DNA of 64,000 nt from Podocnemis expansa (GCA_007922195.1 ML681990.1:35227733-35291732); one strand, 5' to 3'. Counted from the stretch's first letter, positions 23,146-35,136 are shown. The notes: generated by a model from the letters alone, not told the origin. A program made the numbers and translations.

Positions 23146-25137
23146 TCAGGGTCTGCAAGCGGGAGTCTGTTTGCTGTGAGAACAGCTCCGACCCTTCGAA
23201 GGGCAGGTCCTGGATGGTGGCCTGCACCTCCAGGGGAAGGCCCGAAGCTTGGAGCATCTCCTCATAGTCACCCCCGAGGCCATCACGCGGGCCGCTGCGT
23301 CTGCTGCATCCAAGGAGGACTGCAGGAGGGCCCTGGAAACAACCTTGCCCTCCTTTACAGAGGCTGCAAATGCCTCCCTGGAGCCTTGCCCTAGCGAGTC
23401 CGTAAATCTCTCCAGGGAGGACCAGGTATTGAACATATATCTGCTCAGAATAGCCTGCTGATTTGCTATTCTGAGCTGGAGGCCTCCTGTTGAGTAAGCT
23501 TTGCGCCCAAACAGGTCCAAACGCTTCGCCTCCTTGGATTTTGGTGTCGACGCCGGATGACCTTGCCGCTCTCTCTCATTCGCCGCTGCTACCACCAAGG
23601 AGCCGGGGGTGGGGTGGGAGTAAAAATGTTCATAGCCCTTGGAGGAAACAAAGTACTTTTTCTCCACCTGCTTTGCGGTTGGAGGGATGGAAGCTGGGGT
23701 ATGCCACAACGCTTTGGTCATGTTTTGAATAGTTTTAATAAAAGGTAGGGCAATGCGGCGGGGACCTTCAGGCATGAGAATGTCCACCATCGGGTCCTCG
23801 TCCTCCGCTATCTCCTCCGCCTGCAAGTTCAGACCCTGGGCTACCCTATGGAGAAGCTCCTGGTGCACCACAGCATCATCCAGGGTAGAGGAGGGCTTTG
23901 CCCCAGCCACGGCCTCATCCGGGGGCGACGAAGATGACTCCCCCAGGTCTGGTGCCCCCGACAGGGCAGTTGAATGGGCACTGCGAGTGCCACTAATGAC
24001 GCTCATCTGATCATCCCCAGGTGACTCCACTCCGGACCCCTCTCCCGTGTCATGAGGAATGCTAGTCGCTGCCGAAGGAAGCCGGTGAGACTCCAAGCCC
24101 GAAACCTGGGCACCCGGGCCAAGGCTCTGACCTTGCTGAAAAGCCCAGGGGGTCCAAAGAGGCCACTGTAAGCCTGGCTGCCAACCCGGCCACTGAAGAT
24201 GGAACAGGGGCACACCTTGGAGAGGTTGGGAAGACTGACTTGCCTTAGGCTGTTGCCTCGGCCCCAACTCCTCTACTGAGCTAGACAACCAGCTGCTCCG
24301 CGGAGACCAGGGCGGTGCCGACGAAGACGGTACTGGCGATCTGCGGCCACTGGATAGATGCCATTCCCGGTGCTGACGAGATGAACTTCGCGGAGAAGGT
24401 GTCAGAGAACGGTACCGCGGCGCCCCTGCCGCCGCCACCACTGCCAGCGGGATCGGGGAACGGTGCCGCAGGGATGGACTCGGCACCGCACGCGCCGTCT
24501 TCAGTGCCGACCCAAAGGGAACCAGCTTCCCCCATGATGGTACCGTTCTTGGTACCGGGGACTCAGGCCTCGGGGTCTCAGGCTGAGCTGGGCCGCAAAG
24601 CTCCTGCACCGCCGAGAAGGCCTCTGGAGTTGTCGGCAGGACAAGGTCCTCATCTAAAATGTCCCTCGTGGGCGACGCCTCTGATACCGGGTTGTACTGG
24701 GGTTCTCTCGACTCCTGTGCCGGAGGAGGAGAGCGGGCCTTCGTTAAGTCCACATGGCCCTTTTCCCCATGGGGTGGGGAGCGGTCCCGCGGCTTCTTCT
24801 TCTTAGCCAGTGCGGGGGAAGCTGATCGGTGCCGGGGTTCCCAGCACGGCTTGGGGACGGGCTTCGGGGCGGATGACGGCACCAAGGACGCCGGGGCGCT
24901 CTGCACCAACGGCACCGAGCTCGACGCCGAGTCCCCCGGTGCCGGACGGAGCACCTCCTCCATCATGTGGAGTTTTAGCCGCTGGACCCGGTCTTTTTGA
25001 GTCCGCGGCTTGAAAGCCCTGCAGGGCTTACAGCGATCCGCAAGGTGGGCTTCCCCGAGACACAGCAAACACGAAGTGTGTGGGTCGTTGACGGGCATCG
25101 GCTTCTTGCAACTCCCGCAAGTCTTAAAACCAGGCAT
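23146..25137 (-). CDS. DIRS B gag-like protein
   Basis: A 663-codon open frame starts MPGFKTCGSCKKPMP. The N-terminus has a zinc-ribbon-like pattern C7-x2-C10-x12-C23-x2-C26, with more His/Cys at 31, 36 and 39. A long Pro/Ser/Arg-rich linker (residues about 60-400) and an acidic stretch follow. The C-terminal part (from about residue 455) is the segment conserved among copies: RIALPFIKTIQNMTKALWH, PTPGSLVVAAANER, then KRLDLFGRKAYS. A frameshift near 23250 ends the frame early, and the natural C-terminus continues in the frame 22913-23257. It is the DIRS ORF1 by position. Its nucleic-acid-binding role is inferred from the Cys/His cluster. Confidence 0.85.
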   Translation of the reverse strand: MPGFKTCGSCKKPMPVNDPHTSCLLCLGEAHLADRCKPCRAFKPRTQKDRVQRLKLHMMEEVLRPAPGDSASSSVPLVQSAPASLVPSSAPKPVPKPCWEPRHRSASPALAKKKKPRDRSPPHGEKGHVDLTKARSPPPAQESREPQYNPVSEASPTRDILDEDLVLPTTPEAFSAVQELCGPAQPETPRPESPVPRTVPSWGKLVPFGSALKTARAVPSPSLRHRSPIPLAVVAAAGAPRYRSLTPSPRSSSRQHREWHLSSGRRSPVPSSSAPPWSPRSSWLSSSVEELGPRQQPKASQSSQPLQGVPLFHLQWPGWQPGLQWPLWTPWAFQQGQSLGPGAQVSGLESHRLPSAATSIPHDTGEGSGVESPGDDQMSVISGTRSAHSTALSGAPDLGESSSSPPDEAVAGAKPSSTLDDAVVHQELLHRVAQGLNLQAEEIAEDEDPMVDILMPEGPRRIALPFIKTIQNMTKALWHTPASIPPTAKQVEKKYFVSSKGYEHFYSHPTPGSLVVAAANERERQGHPASTPKSKEAKRLDLFGRKAYSTGGLQLRIANQQAILSRYMFNTWSSLERFTDSLGQGSREAFAASVKEGKVVSRALLQSSLDAADAAARVMASGVTMRRCSKLRAFPWRCRPPSRTCPSKGRSCSHSKQTPACRP

Positions 25138-25313
25138 AGCCCGCCCCGGGCCCCAGAGGGCACGACGACCACACTACTAACTATACTACAACTAACTATA
25201 ACAACAACAACTAACTGGGACTGTACAAGATGGGAATAGACTGCAAAGCAGAGATGTTCCGTGTGACCGACGGACGGTAAGAAGGAACTGAGGAAGTAGG
25301 GGGCCGGCGGCGC

Positions 25314-25322
25314 CATATATAG
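25314..25322 (-). promoter_or_regulatory. TATA-like box in the right terminal repeat of DIRS B
   Basis: The minus strand reads CTATATATG about 180 bases upstream of the gag start, within the terminal repeat. Copy A has a related CTATATAG at the same place. It is a plausible start region for the genomic RNA. Confidence 0.45.
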
Positions 25323-25456
25323 GGAGTGGCGTTGGCGCCACTCCAGGGGGTGCTATTGCTGGCCCCATGGGGCTATGGGAAAATGTTCCGGTGCGCCGTG
25401 CACGTGGCGTGCAGACACCTACAAGGGAATAGCCAGGAGCAGCACTCAAAGAAGAA

Positions 25457-26270
25457 GTATACCTTTTAGTTTACATACTCCTTGGCAAGATGGCCTGATG
25501 CCAAGATACGTTATGCATATCCCTAGTCCCCAACTCCCATTAAGGAACGCCATCATGTTAAAATCATCCACAATGTCCTGCACATTATCCAGAGTTACCA
25601 CCCTTCTTAGCAGAGCTCAATTCATGGCCCTGAACGCTTGCATCACAAGAGCTCCCCTGGTGGATTTATGAACTCTGAATTTATTCCTCACTAACCAGTG
25701 GCAGTCTGATGTTTCAGACTTCCACAGAATGAGCTCCACCCATTTCTCCACTGTCAGAGACACTTTCGTTTTAGCGTTGCTCTGCTTCAGAACTAAGGAA
25801 AGGTCTGCACAACACTCCTAGAAAGTGGGATTCCACATTCAAGAGTTTTGCAGCCACTATTTATTATCCTATAGGATTGCATCATTTTGCATCTACCAGT
25901 CAGTGCTTGTTCCCCAGGACTAGAAACAGCTCTTCACCATTTTCAGTTATTGCATGTTTGCCATCAGCAACCAATCTTGTTCTACGGCTTGCAGCAGGGC
26001 TACTTGAAAGACATCACAATGTTCCATGTGGTGGCTCCTACACCTGTGCTGGGAATACTGCAGAAGAAGTTGCAAGGTGTTTTAATGCTCACAAGAGTGC
26101 GCATTTGAGTGGGGTGCAGTAGAGTAAGGCTTTCAAAAACAGGCATGGAAGAGAATTAGGTTGTTTGCCACTGATATCAGGAGAGAGGGGGAGGAAACTG
26201 CATCCTGAGAGGTCAAATTCATGTTCCCATATCACCTTGCAAAGTTTTGATGCCATGATGAGTTCCAAAG
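25457..26270. other. Unannotated stretch
   Basis: No gene is supported. The sequence around 25480-26120 has overlapping short frames and could be a decayed transposon, but I cannot assign it. Confidence 0.35.
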
Positions 26271-26277
26271 CAGTATC

Positions 26278-26458
26278 AATGTTCCCTCTAATGACTTGTA
26301 GACTGTGTGCGCAAACAATTTCTTTGTGTGCGCAAAGACATTTCTTTGTGAACACCAGTATTAGCACTATTGAATTTCTTTGTGTGCACTCTATTTTGTT
26401 GTGTGCGCAGGTTTCATGACCTGTGTGCGCGCGCACACATGCACAGCTTAGAGGGAAC
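26278..26458. mobile_element. hAT-like MITE with TTCCCTCTAA ends
   Basis: Begins ATGTTCCCTCTAATG and ends CAGCTTAGAGGGAACA, giving inverted ends TGTTCCCTCTAA/TTAGAGGGAACA. The middle contains repeated GTGTGCGCA words. A second copy with the same ends lies at 60262-60423. Confidence 0.6.
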
Positions 26459-26487
26459 AGTGGAGTAGCTGTGTTAGACTAGTTCAG

Positions 26488-26662
26488 GAAAACAGAGTCC
26501 TGTGGCACTTTTGAAGATTAACAAATTTATTTATCACATGAGCTTGCATGGGAGAAAATCCCACTTTCATCATATGAAATGGGATTTTCTCCCACAAAAG
26601 CTCATGCAATAAATACATTTGTTAGTCTAAAAATGCCACAGGTATCCTTGTTTGTTTTTGAT
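26488..26662. repeat. Fold-back repeat, diverged copy
   Basis: Two facing arms of about 80 bp surround a short centre. Each arm carries CCTGTGGCA, then TTAACAAATTTATTT or a close variant, then ATGAGCTT and GGGAGAAAATCCCA. It is the same family as the repeats at 40187-40361 and 47216-47455. The arms differ at several positions, so this copy is older. Confidence 0.65.
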
Positions 26663-29607
26663 GCCATGAGGCATTGTAAGCTTTTACCAAACCCACTTGC
26701 AGCTAGTAACACTGTGGGATAGATACACACAGAGCACTGTTCTGCGCATCTATGCAAGCACTGCTAATGAGGACACACTTCACTGACCTTATCAGCAGGG
26801 CGTGGTTCACTGATTGATTTAGTGTGGTGACTGGATGTCAACTTAAATTGAGTCAATTTATCTTTGCAGTGTAGATATGCGCTCATTCTGAGACACACAC
26901 AGAATGAAAAATTTCAGTCCGATCAGTTAGTTTCATAACATTTTAAGAAACTGTGAACAGTCTTATATGGGAAAGTTTAGGACTACCTTAACTATAGACA
27001 TTACTGCCTGCGGCACCTCTGATAATACTGTGATTTTTCAAAATCTTTTGAAGGTGAGTGACACTAAGTGTGCTGTTATTTTACTCTTCACATCTTGATA
27101 TAGTGCAATTTTTTCCATAAATCATTTTAAAAAGCATGACTTTATAATCCTTCTAGATATCTCACACATGAAAGAAATGTTGGTGATACTGAAACCAGAC
27201 ATATTTCAAATGCATTCAGCAGGAGTACAATAGGTTAGGGGAAACTGAGCCACCTTTGGTGCAACTGCTTGGGCCATCTCATCCTACCCTTATTCCACCC
27301 CTGCACCAAGGCCCTCCACCACCTACAACTGCCTGGGGTCCTCTCCATCTCTGAAGATCCCCAATGATTGCCACATACATGCCTCCTCTCTTCTGTGCCC
27401 CCAAACCCTGCATGCTATTCACCGCATTCCTCCCCTCCTCCCCACAACTCTCGCACACACCTGCTCACCATGTCTCTTAGCCCCTCCCACACACCTGCCA
27501 TGTCCCTCTTCACCCCCCCACAAAACACTCCTCTTGGACAGGGGAGGGTTCAGGGCCACAGAAAGAAAGGGTAGGACAGAGTTAGCCTCCGTAGAGGAAG
27601 CTTCACCCACTACCTAAAGCATCCAGCACTTAAGAGGCAGCAAACAACCTTGAGCATATGCTAGTCAGTCTTTATTCAGCACAGCACTTGAGAGCTTTTC
27701 TGAACAGGACCTTTAATAATAAATTATATGTTCAAGTGTTGGAGGTTTGTTTGAAGACAGACTCCTGATTTTACTCACATGAATGACATTTGAATTACCA
27801 GAGCTCTGAAAAGACCCAAGTTTCACATATCCCTCCTTCCCCACCACACCCCTGGCTAAAGACTCAGTTAGAGGTAAAGCATTTGAGGACAGATGAGTTC
27901 ACTGTGAGAGAGCTCCAGCATAATCTTTCCTATAGACTTTTAAATTTGTAAGAAGTGGGAAGGTGCATGATCTCAATTTAATTTTAAAAAAATCTATCCA
28001 ACATTCATTGTTGGAAAATGTCTCCATGTTCCCTCAATAGAATGTTGGCTGGCAAAAGTCTGGAATGTTCTTGGTGTGAAGACTAAGCATTTGTGAACAT
28101 TTTTAATATCTAGCAACTAAATTCCAGCATTTAGCTTCTTAAATGCAGGAGTAGAAACATGACATTTTTTTTCTTGCAGTCATAAAGAGGAAAAGACCTT
28201 ATGCACCAGCACAGAATTCATAGCTGAAGAGAATGAGGAAGCTAAGGTGACTTGATCAAGGGGCAAAGCAGCCTTTGATGTAACTTAGCTCCTAAAGGCA
28301 GCCTGCCCTTGTGAAGCACTATGCACATGCCCCCAGCCATGGCCTGAGCCCAGCACACTTCCTATGATGGAGTTTGTGCAGGGGATTTTGGATTAGAGCC
28401 TGCAGCTTTCCTCCTCACTTTCTGGACCAGGCTTGTGGCTCTCTCTCTGAGGAAGAACAAAGTTCAATCTCTTTTTCCCAGCATGAGAGGCTGGGGGAAT
28501 CTCATTGCATATTTCTAAGTGCCAATCATAGCAGTGACATTAGTACTAGCTCAAAATTCTCTCACCTTTCAGTCTCCCCACACACTCCCATAATTGTTTT
28601 TCTCCCTATATTCTATACCCTCTCTTTGTGACGAAGTGCTCCCCAAGGGGAAAAATATGCATGAAAAGTTGGGTCATGCTTTTTATTCTGAGTACAGTCA
28701 GGTACTGGATAAAACTGAGTTCTTACATCCATCCCATAAGGAGTTCGCTATCAGGGTCCTGCCTCTCAAAGGCCCATTAAATGACCTTGTATGTGGACTA
28801 GAGCCTAATTTTCAAACTTGTGTACCTAAAGCTAGGAAATTCAGGACCCTAAATAGGCACCTCAATAAGAAGCTGATTCCCAGAGGTGCTGAGCACCCAC
28901 TACAGAAGTAACATCCTTAACCAAGAGTATGTCTGCAAAGGGAAGTTACGTGGCATGCCTTTAACAGATTAAGCTATCCTACTATAGCTGTGGCAGTTAA
29001 CTTCCTCTTATAAATTGTGCCCTTTCCGCATGGGACTTTTGTGCTTAATAGCTGAAGATGGAATAGTATCTCTCTATTATAATCCAAAATATGAGAGACT
29101 GGTGTCAGATGCCATCTCATTAGTTTTAGGATTTGGTACCACATTGAGAGACTGGGGTCAGATGCTCTCTCTCACTGATGAGATTCTATATTGAGAAGTA
29201 CCACAATGTCTCCATCTCCCATAATGCTTTGAAACAGATCCTGTTTGTTTCCACGTCCCATGCTCTTCCTAGACCATAACTACATCCCATGGGGTAGACT
29301 AGATGCAACTATGGCTGGGTCTTCCCTGCAGAGTTAAATCATACGGTATTGTTTATACTTCAGTTAACTCTTGAGTTCATAAGGTCCAACTGTTAAACAC
29401 TCAAGCTGAACAGAGTGATTATGTTGTTATATTAGCATCTGATGAGTTGTACAGATCAAGCTGTAGTCTGTGGACCAGTCAGACATACTTAAAAGCACCA
29501 GCAATATGGAGTTAGGGGTTGTTTAGGTAGACAGACCTTAACATGGCAGTAAAGACAAGCAAGTCACTGGTAACTATTATTTGTTGTTCACCCTATTAAT
29601 CGTAGTA
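26663..29607. other. Unannotated stretch
   Basis: No gene is supported. A C-rich, low-complexity part lies at about 27240-27560. The remainder is ordinary AT-rich non-coding sequence. Confidence 0.4.
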
Positions 29608-29720
29608 TGTGTGGGTGTCGCGGAGTGTTCTAGCTCCGCGTGCTCCCGAGCAGGGAAGCTCTCGGTCTAAGGCCGGATGACCTTATGGTTATTGACCCTG
29701 TCCACGGGGTACTTTGTGGG

Positions 29721-29922
29721 CAGGGCCGTGCGGCCCACCGGCCGGAGTCAATGAGTCCCAGCCCTCCACGCCAGGGCCGTGCGGCCCACCGGCCGGAGTC
29801 AATGAGTCCCAGCCCTCCACGCCAGGGCCGTGCGGCTCACCGGCCGGAGTCAATGAGTCCCAGCCCTCCACGCCAGGGCCGTGCGGCTCACCGGCCGGAG
29901 TTAAGGAGTCCAAGCCCCGGCT
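29721..29922. repeat. Four 51-bp tandem repeats
   Basis: Units start with CAGGGCCGTGCGGC at 29721, 29772, 29823 and 29874, the last one partly diverged. Because 51 is a multiple of three, one plus-strand frame reads a 17-residue repeat without stops. This is a by-product of the period and not evidence of a gene. Confidence 0.9.
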
Positions 29923-30361
29923 GGGCGCCCTGAGGGACGTAGGCCCAGGTAGGGGGGTTCAGGCCCTCCCACTCCTCTGAACCCCAACCCAGGGCCCTGG
30001 GGTGTACGGGAATCCTGGCCCAGTCAGCAGGGATCCAAGCCGCAACGCGCCGACTGAGGCCCGGACTTGGCCAATGCTCACCTCGATTTACCCCGCCCTG
30101 GGCTACTTCCTACCTGAGGTCGCTATGAGGTGCCCCACCTGGACTCCTGATGTTCACCTGGTCACGTGCCTTGTTCAGTCTGGGTCCTAGGATCCTCACG
30201 GCTGAGGACGCCTTGGTCAGCAGTGCCTTCTGCGTTCCGCGTCTCTCGCGTCCCCGGCGTCTGCGTCGTTGAGGTAGGAGCCAGACCAGAGTCTGAGTGA
30301 GAGCCTCGAGCCTGCGTCTGCTCCCTCCGCTGGCCAGCCCCTAACTGAGGGGAATCGCAGC

Positions 30362-30370
30362 CTTTTATAC
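30362..30370 (-). promoter_or_regulatory. TATA-like box of the LTR
   Basis: The minus strand reads GTATAAAAGG within the GC-rich LTR-like block, the same arrangement as in the unit at 606-1680. Confidence 0.45.
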
Positions 30371-30477
30371 CTGGGCAGCTGTTTGAGCATGCCCAGCAGG
30401 GCCTGAGGGGCGGGGCTTCCCTTCCCTTCCAGGCATATAGGCCCGCTTGAGTGCGGGGCGAGCCTGCCCTGTCACAC

Positions 30478-31604
30478 AGGGACACTATAGGATCAGCATT
30501 TTGCATTCTTCTATAATAGTCTCGTGTACTGAGCTACTACATAGGAGAGGAAGGAGATTTCACCGTCAAACAAAAATCCAACACTTGTGTAGGACAGTCT
30601 AATAAAAACATCTTGATTATGTTTGCTCACTGAAAAGTAACTCTACAACAAACACTCAGTGTTCCTGAAGTTCTACTGAATTCATTAGCAATGCTAGTAC
30701 ACAAACCTGGAACATAAAACCACATACATTAAACAAATGTGTCATTATAAACATGGGAGGGCACTCATGTTAAGGTATTTTGAAGAATGGGGGCAAAAAA
30801 TGTCATTTTTAGTACTGACTTTAAAAAACAGAACTTTACCTGCACCGTAAATTCTGTAACTCTAGAAGTACAGCCCAAGGTATTTAATCAAAACAACCAA
30901 CTACTGGTTGTTTATTATGTTCCTAGCATACTGCAAGGTACAGTTTATGTTTAACTAAGCAATAGGTATTTGAGCTATGTGATGAGTATTCATTGAAGGG
31001 GTTGAAGATATTACTGCATTACCAGACCAGTTCTGATAATGGCAAGGAAAATAGAATTTGTTTGATTTTATTAAACAAGATCTTTACAGTGCACCTACAA
31101 GTAACTATTGAAGGCAATCTCCATTCTTTTCCTTCAGTTACATAGATAGAATGTCACAAGGCTGACCTCTACTGGGAAGCCTGTGACCTCTAGCTAACTC
31201 ATGATTAAGGAATTACTGAAAAATAGAACCCCTAACACAGAGAAACACACACCCCTACCTCTTGCACGTTGTGGGGGGATGCAAAATGAGAAGAGAAAGA
31301 TCAAATGATACTTTCAAACCCCAAACTGTCATATAGGTTCTATCACCAAAGCCATTTATAAATTCTTTAGCAATAGGAAAGCTGACATTACAAATACATA
31401 TTCATCAGAGAATGAACTGTCCAGCAATTCACTTTCACTCCACAATATAGGTATAAAGATATAACATGAGAGTAAACACCATTAGAAACCATGACAAGCA
31501 TCAGCATAATACTTAAACATTAAAATTATATTGATAACATAAGACATAACCCCCAGCTATAACAAAGTAACATTCAGCATACCTGGAGAAGCAAAGGTCA
31601 GGTA

Positions 31605-31654
<50 letters not shown>

Positions 31655-32544
31655 GGTTTGGGTTTGGTTTCCCCCCCCCCTTCCTTCAATCCATCTTTCT
31701 ACCTGTCTGATACAGTGGCTTCCAAGGGCATACAGTTCTCTGCCACAAATTAGCAAGTGTCAGGAACTGCAGCTGAATTACAGGAAGCTTCTCTCATCTA
31801 TAAATTATTCTTAAAATTCTAGAGAATCAGGTGATAGATAGATCTAAGTATCATCACACAAGGGAAAAAAATACACTGCAATGAAAAAGGAAGCATAACA
31901 GGGCCAAGGTTCATGCCAAGACAAAACAGAACACACCACATCACTTCTTATGTTTAAGAGGATTTTCCATTCCAGACATTAGTTTTATTCAGAGTAGTTG
32001 CACATAAACCAAGATAAACACTGAATAAGTTCTTAGCCCCCACCTCACAAACCACACTATCAGGCCTCAATCATGATCATAACCAACACACAACAAATAA
32101 AAAATTAGTAATGATATTGAGTGTTTGGGAACTATTAAGTAAACTTTTTTCCATATCTCACCTTTCTTTCGCTTCTCAGCAAAGATCCGCTATATTAGAA
32201 CAAAAAAGACTTACCCTATACTCCCTGCCTGGGATCCTGAGAAGAGCACAGCTGCCTTCCATTATCCCACAATTCCAGCAGGAAAGGGAAAAGCTGTGCC
32301 TTGTTAACTACAGCTGATGGTCTCTCTTTCCCTATATCAGCAGGGTGGTGGTGTTTTAATTTGTAGTATGTAAGATGGTACTTCTGGCCCATGAGAATTT
32401 CTCTCCTCAGTCCCAAAGAATCTGTAGGCTTTGTTCCAGGATAAGAGGGGAAGAATGGCATGCCAAACTTTTAGTGATATATGTTGAGAGAGAAATTGCT
32501 CTGAGTGAAGCCAATTAGTTAGAACTGTTATAGTCCTGATATGG
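30478..32544. other. Unannotated stretch
   Basis: AT-rich non-coding sequence. It contains a (CA)n run at 31609-31648, listed separately, and a poly-C run near 31670-31680. No gene is supported. Confidence 0.4.
31609..31648. repeat. (CA)n microsatellite
   Basis: Uninterrupted CA run followed by a (GGTTT)n-like stretch and poly-C. Confidence 0.95.
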
Positions 32545-33015
32545 AGAGCTTCATAGAGTTGAAGGCCAGAGAGGACTTTAGATCATTTACTCTGATCTCT
32601 TATATATGATTATCTATTAAATTTTATCTATTTCTGTGGCCTTTTTTTGCACTCTCTCTAATTTTTTTATATCCTTGTAAAAATGTTGACACCATCTTAT
32701 GCAGCATTACAATATGAGTCTCATTTATACAGAGAATCCACTAGCAAGTGAGTAGTGCCCCATGCTACAGAGGTAAAATCACGTCTCTCCTAATCACTAC
32801 TCCCATGTATACATACAAGGATTGCATTAGTCATTTCTGTCACAGCTTTTCACTGAAAGGGCATGCTGAGTGTCTTGTCCACTATAATCACTTAAATCCT
32901 TTTCAAAGTCATAGCATGCCAGAATGTAGTCCTGTTTTCTATAGGTAAAGCTTCCATTCATTGTCCCTAGTTGTATAACTTTTTATTTACCTATATTAAA
33001 AAGTATTTTATTTTA
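32545..33015 (-). mobile_element. CR1-like LINE fragment, antisense
   Basis: The plus strand matches the antisense form of old CR1 copies: TAGAGTTGAAGGCCAGAGAG, then CACTTAAATCCTTTTCAAAG, then GTCCCTAGTTGTATAACTTT. It is diverged, with no open frame, and abuts DIRS element E. Confidence 0.5.
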
Positions 33016-33499
33016 ACAAGCCCAGGTTAAAAAAGCCCTTATTTACCAGTAACTGTGGTTCTTTGAGATCTGTTGCTCATATCCATTCCAAGTGCTCATG
33101 CACCTCCATGCACGGTCACCAGAACCTTTTTGCCCTTAGCAAACCTCATAAGGCCAGTATAGCAAACCCTGGAGCCCCGCACGTGTGCCACAGCTTATGA
33201 GGCACTGCTGGCTCTCCATCCCCCCCACAGGCCCTTCTTTTTACTAACTCCAAAAAGCAAGGACAGGACTGGGTGCAGAGTGTTGGTGATTATGCCAGTG
33301 ACCAGAAAAGGAACGTTAGATGAGGTGGATTTTGAGTTATTACAGAGAATTCTTTCTTGGCTGTCTGGCTGGAGAGTCTTGCTCACATGCTTGGGATTTA
33401 ACTGATCAATGTATTTGAGATCAGGAAAGGCAACTCGGCAAGGGCTCTGTGGGGGTTTTGCCTTCCCCTGTAGCATGGGGCACAGCTCACTTGCTCGTG

Positions 33500-33662
33500 G
33501 ATTCTCTGAACTTTAAAGTCTTTAAATCATGATTTGAAGACTTTACATCCATAGATAAGAGGTTTATTACAGAAGTCAGTGGGTGAGGTTTTTTAGCCTG
33601 CTTTGTGCAGGTCAGACAAGATGATCATATTGGTCCCTTCTGACCTTAGACTCCATGAAGTG
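33500..33662 (+). mobile_element. CR1 3' end inside DIRS E
   Basis: Contains AAATCATGATTTGAAGACTT, then GTGCAGGTCAGACAAGATGA and TGGTCCCTTCTGACCTTAGA, a CR1-type 3' end in plus orientation. An inverted counterpart lies at about 37695-37865. Confidence 0.6.
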
Positions 33663-34064
33663 GCAGGGAGCATCTGCTGAGGTGATCCTCCTCATTCCTC
33701 TCTGGAGGTAGGTTAGAAGCAGTAAGTAGATATTGTGTCTCATCACCAGTTCCTGCAGGCTAAGAGCCAGTCCCTCACTGCTGATTGATGTAGTACCTGG
33801 CTGCTATGTTCTCTTTCACCCCTGTACTACTCTGCTTCCCATAATATGAGGAATGACCTTGCAGGCAAAGTATATCACATGCAGGTCCTTTGCACTGATG
33901 TGGAAGGCTGCCTCCACCCTGGACCACCTCCATGGTGTCCTAAGGTTAGTAGTGATCTAGGTTCCCCCTCCCAGAAGAGAGGGGTCCAAAAGTAGGGTGG
34001 CTAATGCTTAAATGGTATGCCCTGCAATACTGAATGGGGCTTCTGCTCCCACTATAGTGTAACT

Positions 34065-35136
34065 CAGTGGTTCCCAACCAGTGTGCGCCATGGGAACACC
34101 CAAAGGGTGCCGTGAGCATCCCTGAGAGCTGGAGTTAAAGTTCCCTCCCTGCTGCTATCCCTCCTGCAGGGAGCCACTGTGGAGAAGGGGGAAGTGGGTG
34201 CTGCAACACGCTCCCCTCCCTGCTCAGTCTAGCCGCACAGTTCTGGGGCCCCTATTTTGAGGCAGGCAGCTTTCCGCTTCCCCTAAAAATAGAGGAAGGC
34301 ACTGGAACGCGGAGTTCCAGGGGTCCCCCTAAAAATGGCAGGAGCAGCCAAAACGCACTGTTCAGGTGGCTCCACCTTAAACCTGGCTCCATCTTATGCC
34401 AAGCCAGCAGAGAGCTGGGGGAGGGCTGGGACTGTGTGAATCTCCCCCTGCAGGGCAGAGCAGCTCCTGTCAGCCCACCTGCAAACAGCCCAGATAAGGG
34501 CTTTGGGGGTGGAGGGGGGATGCTGCTGGGGTTGTGTGGGACAGGTGTGTGTGTGTAGCAGAGGTGGGTGGCTGGTGTTGTGGGGTGGCTGGCTGCGTTT
34601 GTGGGGGTGTAGCTGGGGGCCATCACAGGCAGCAGGGGGCTGGGGGAGGGGAGGATGGGACCCACTGGGGTGGGAGGGAGCAGCAGTGGGGTGAGGACTT
34701 GCCATGGATGGCAGGGAGCCACTGTGAAGAAGGGGAAAGTGAGTGCTGCACCATGCTCCCCTGCCCTACCTTCCCACTCCCCAGGCTCCCCCCTGCCCCC
34801 CCACAAAGCCACTCTTGTTCTCCTTTCCTCTCTTGCCAACCTTGTGCTGTTCCCCACATGGCTGCCTTTGTCCTTTTTTGCCACCCGTGCACTGCTGTGC
34901 TCCCCACACTCACTCCTGCCACTGCACGACTCCTGACCTCCCCTGTTCTGCCACCCCTGCTCTGCTACCCCTACTACCCCCCATAGCAGCATTTCTAAAA
35001 CACTGTGCCATGGTTCATGAATAATCATAAGTAATTTGTTAATTTGAATATTCATGAGTTTTTTAATGGTGGTGTGCCTCGAAAAATGTGAAGGTCTCAA
35101 GGTGTGCCGCGGCAGAGAAAAGGTTGGGAACCACTG
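34065..35136. mobile_element. hAT-like element with 8-bp target duplication
   Basis: The 1072-bp unit begins CAGTGGTTCCCAACCAGTG and ends AAAGGTTGGGAACCACTG, a near-perfect 14-bp terminal inversion. It is flanked by GTGTAACT (34057-34064) and GTGTAGCT (35137-35144), an 8-bp duplication with one mismatch. The C-rich middle yields long open frames (for example 34252-35100 on the minus strand) that are low complexity and show no transposase motifs, so it is non-autonomous. It interrupts the RNase H part of DIRS E. Confidence 0.8.

Larger units (their letters stand above)
19645..25456 (-). mobile_element. DIRS-type retrotransposon B, near full length
   Basis: This element of about 5.8 kb is coded on the minus strand (5' end at 25456). 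Order along the minus strand: right inverted terminal repeat with TATA box, gag (25137-23146), RT/RNase H (about 22860-21024), tyrosine recombinase (21570-19807), internal complementary region (about 19890-19975), left terminal repeat. The left tip reads AAGAAGAGGTTGCTTACC and the right tip ends CACTCAAAGAAGAAG. It is the most complete copy here and shows what A, C and E have lost. Several stops and frameshifts make it defective. No target duplication is visible, as usual for this class. Confidence 0.92.
29608..30477 (-). mobile_element. Solo LTR-like unit with 51-bp tandem repeats
   Basis: A GC-rich block of about 870 bp in AT-rich DNA. On the minus strand it starts TGTGTGACAGGGCAGG, has a TATA-like box at 30362-30370 and ends CGACACCCACACA, so TG...CA ends are present. 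Four copies of a 51-bp unit lie near its 3' end. This fits a solo LTR of a Ty3/gypsy-type element of sauropsids. No target duplication is clear, so the ends are uncertain by a few bases. Confidence 0.55.

Noticed and set aside
23176..25013. Plus-strand open frames opposite DIRS gag
   Set aside because: GC-rich antisense shadows of the gag frame, with no family features.
29640..29933. Open frame with a repeated 17-residue motif
   Set aside because: Explained by a 51-bp tandem repeat in an LTR; the period alone keeps the frame open.
34252..35100. 282-codon minus-strand open frame
   Set aside because: Pro/Ser-rich low-complexity reading of a C-rich non-autonomous hAT element, with no transposase motifs.
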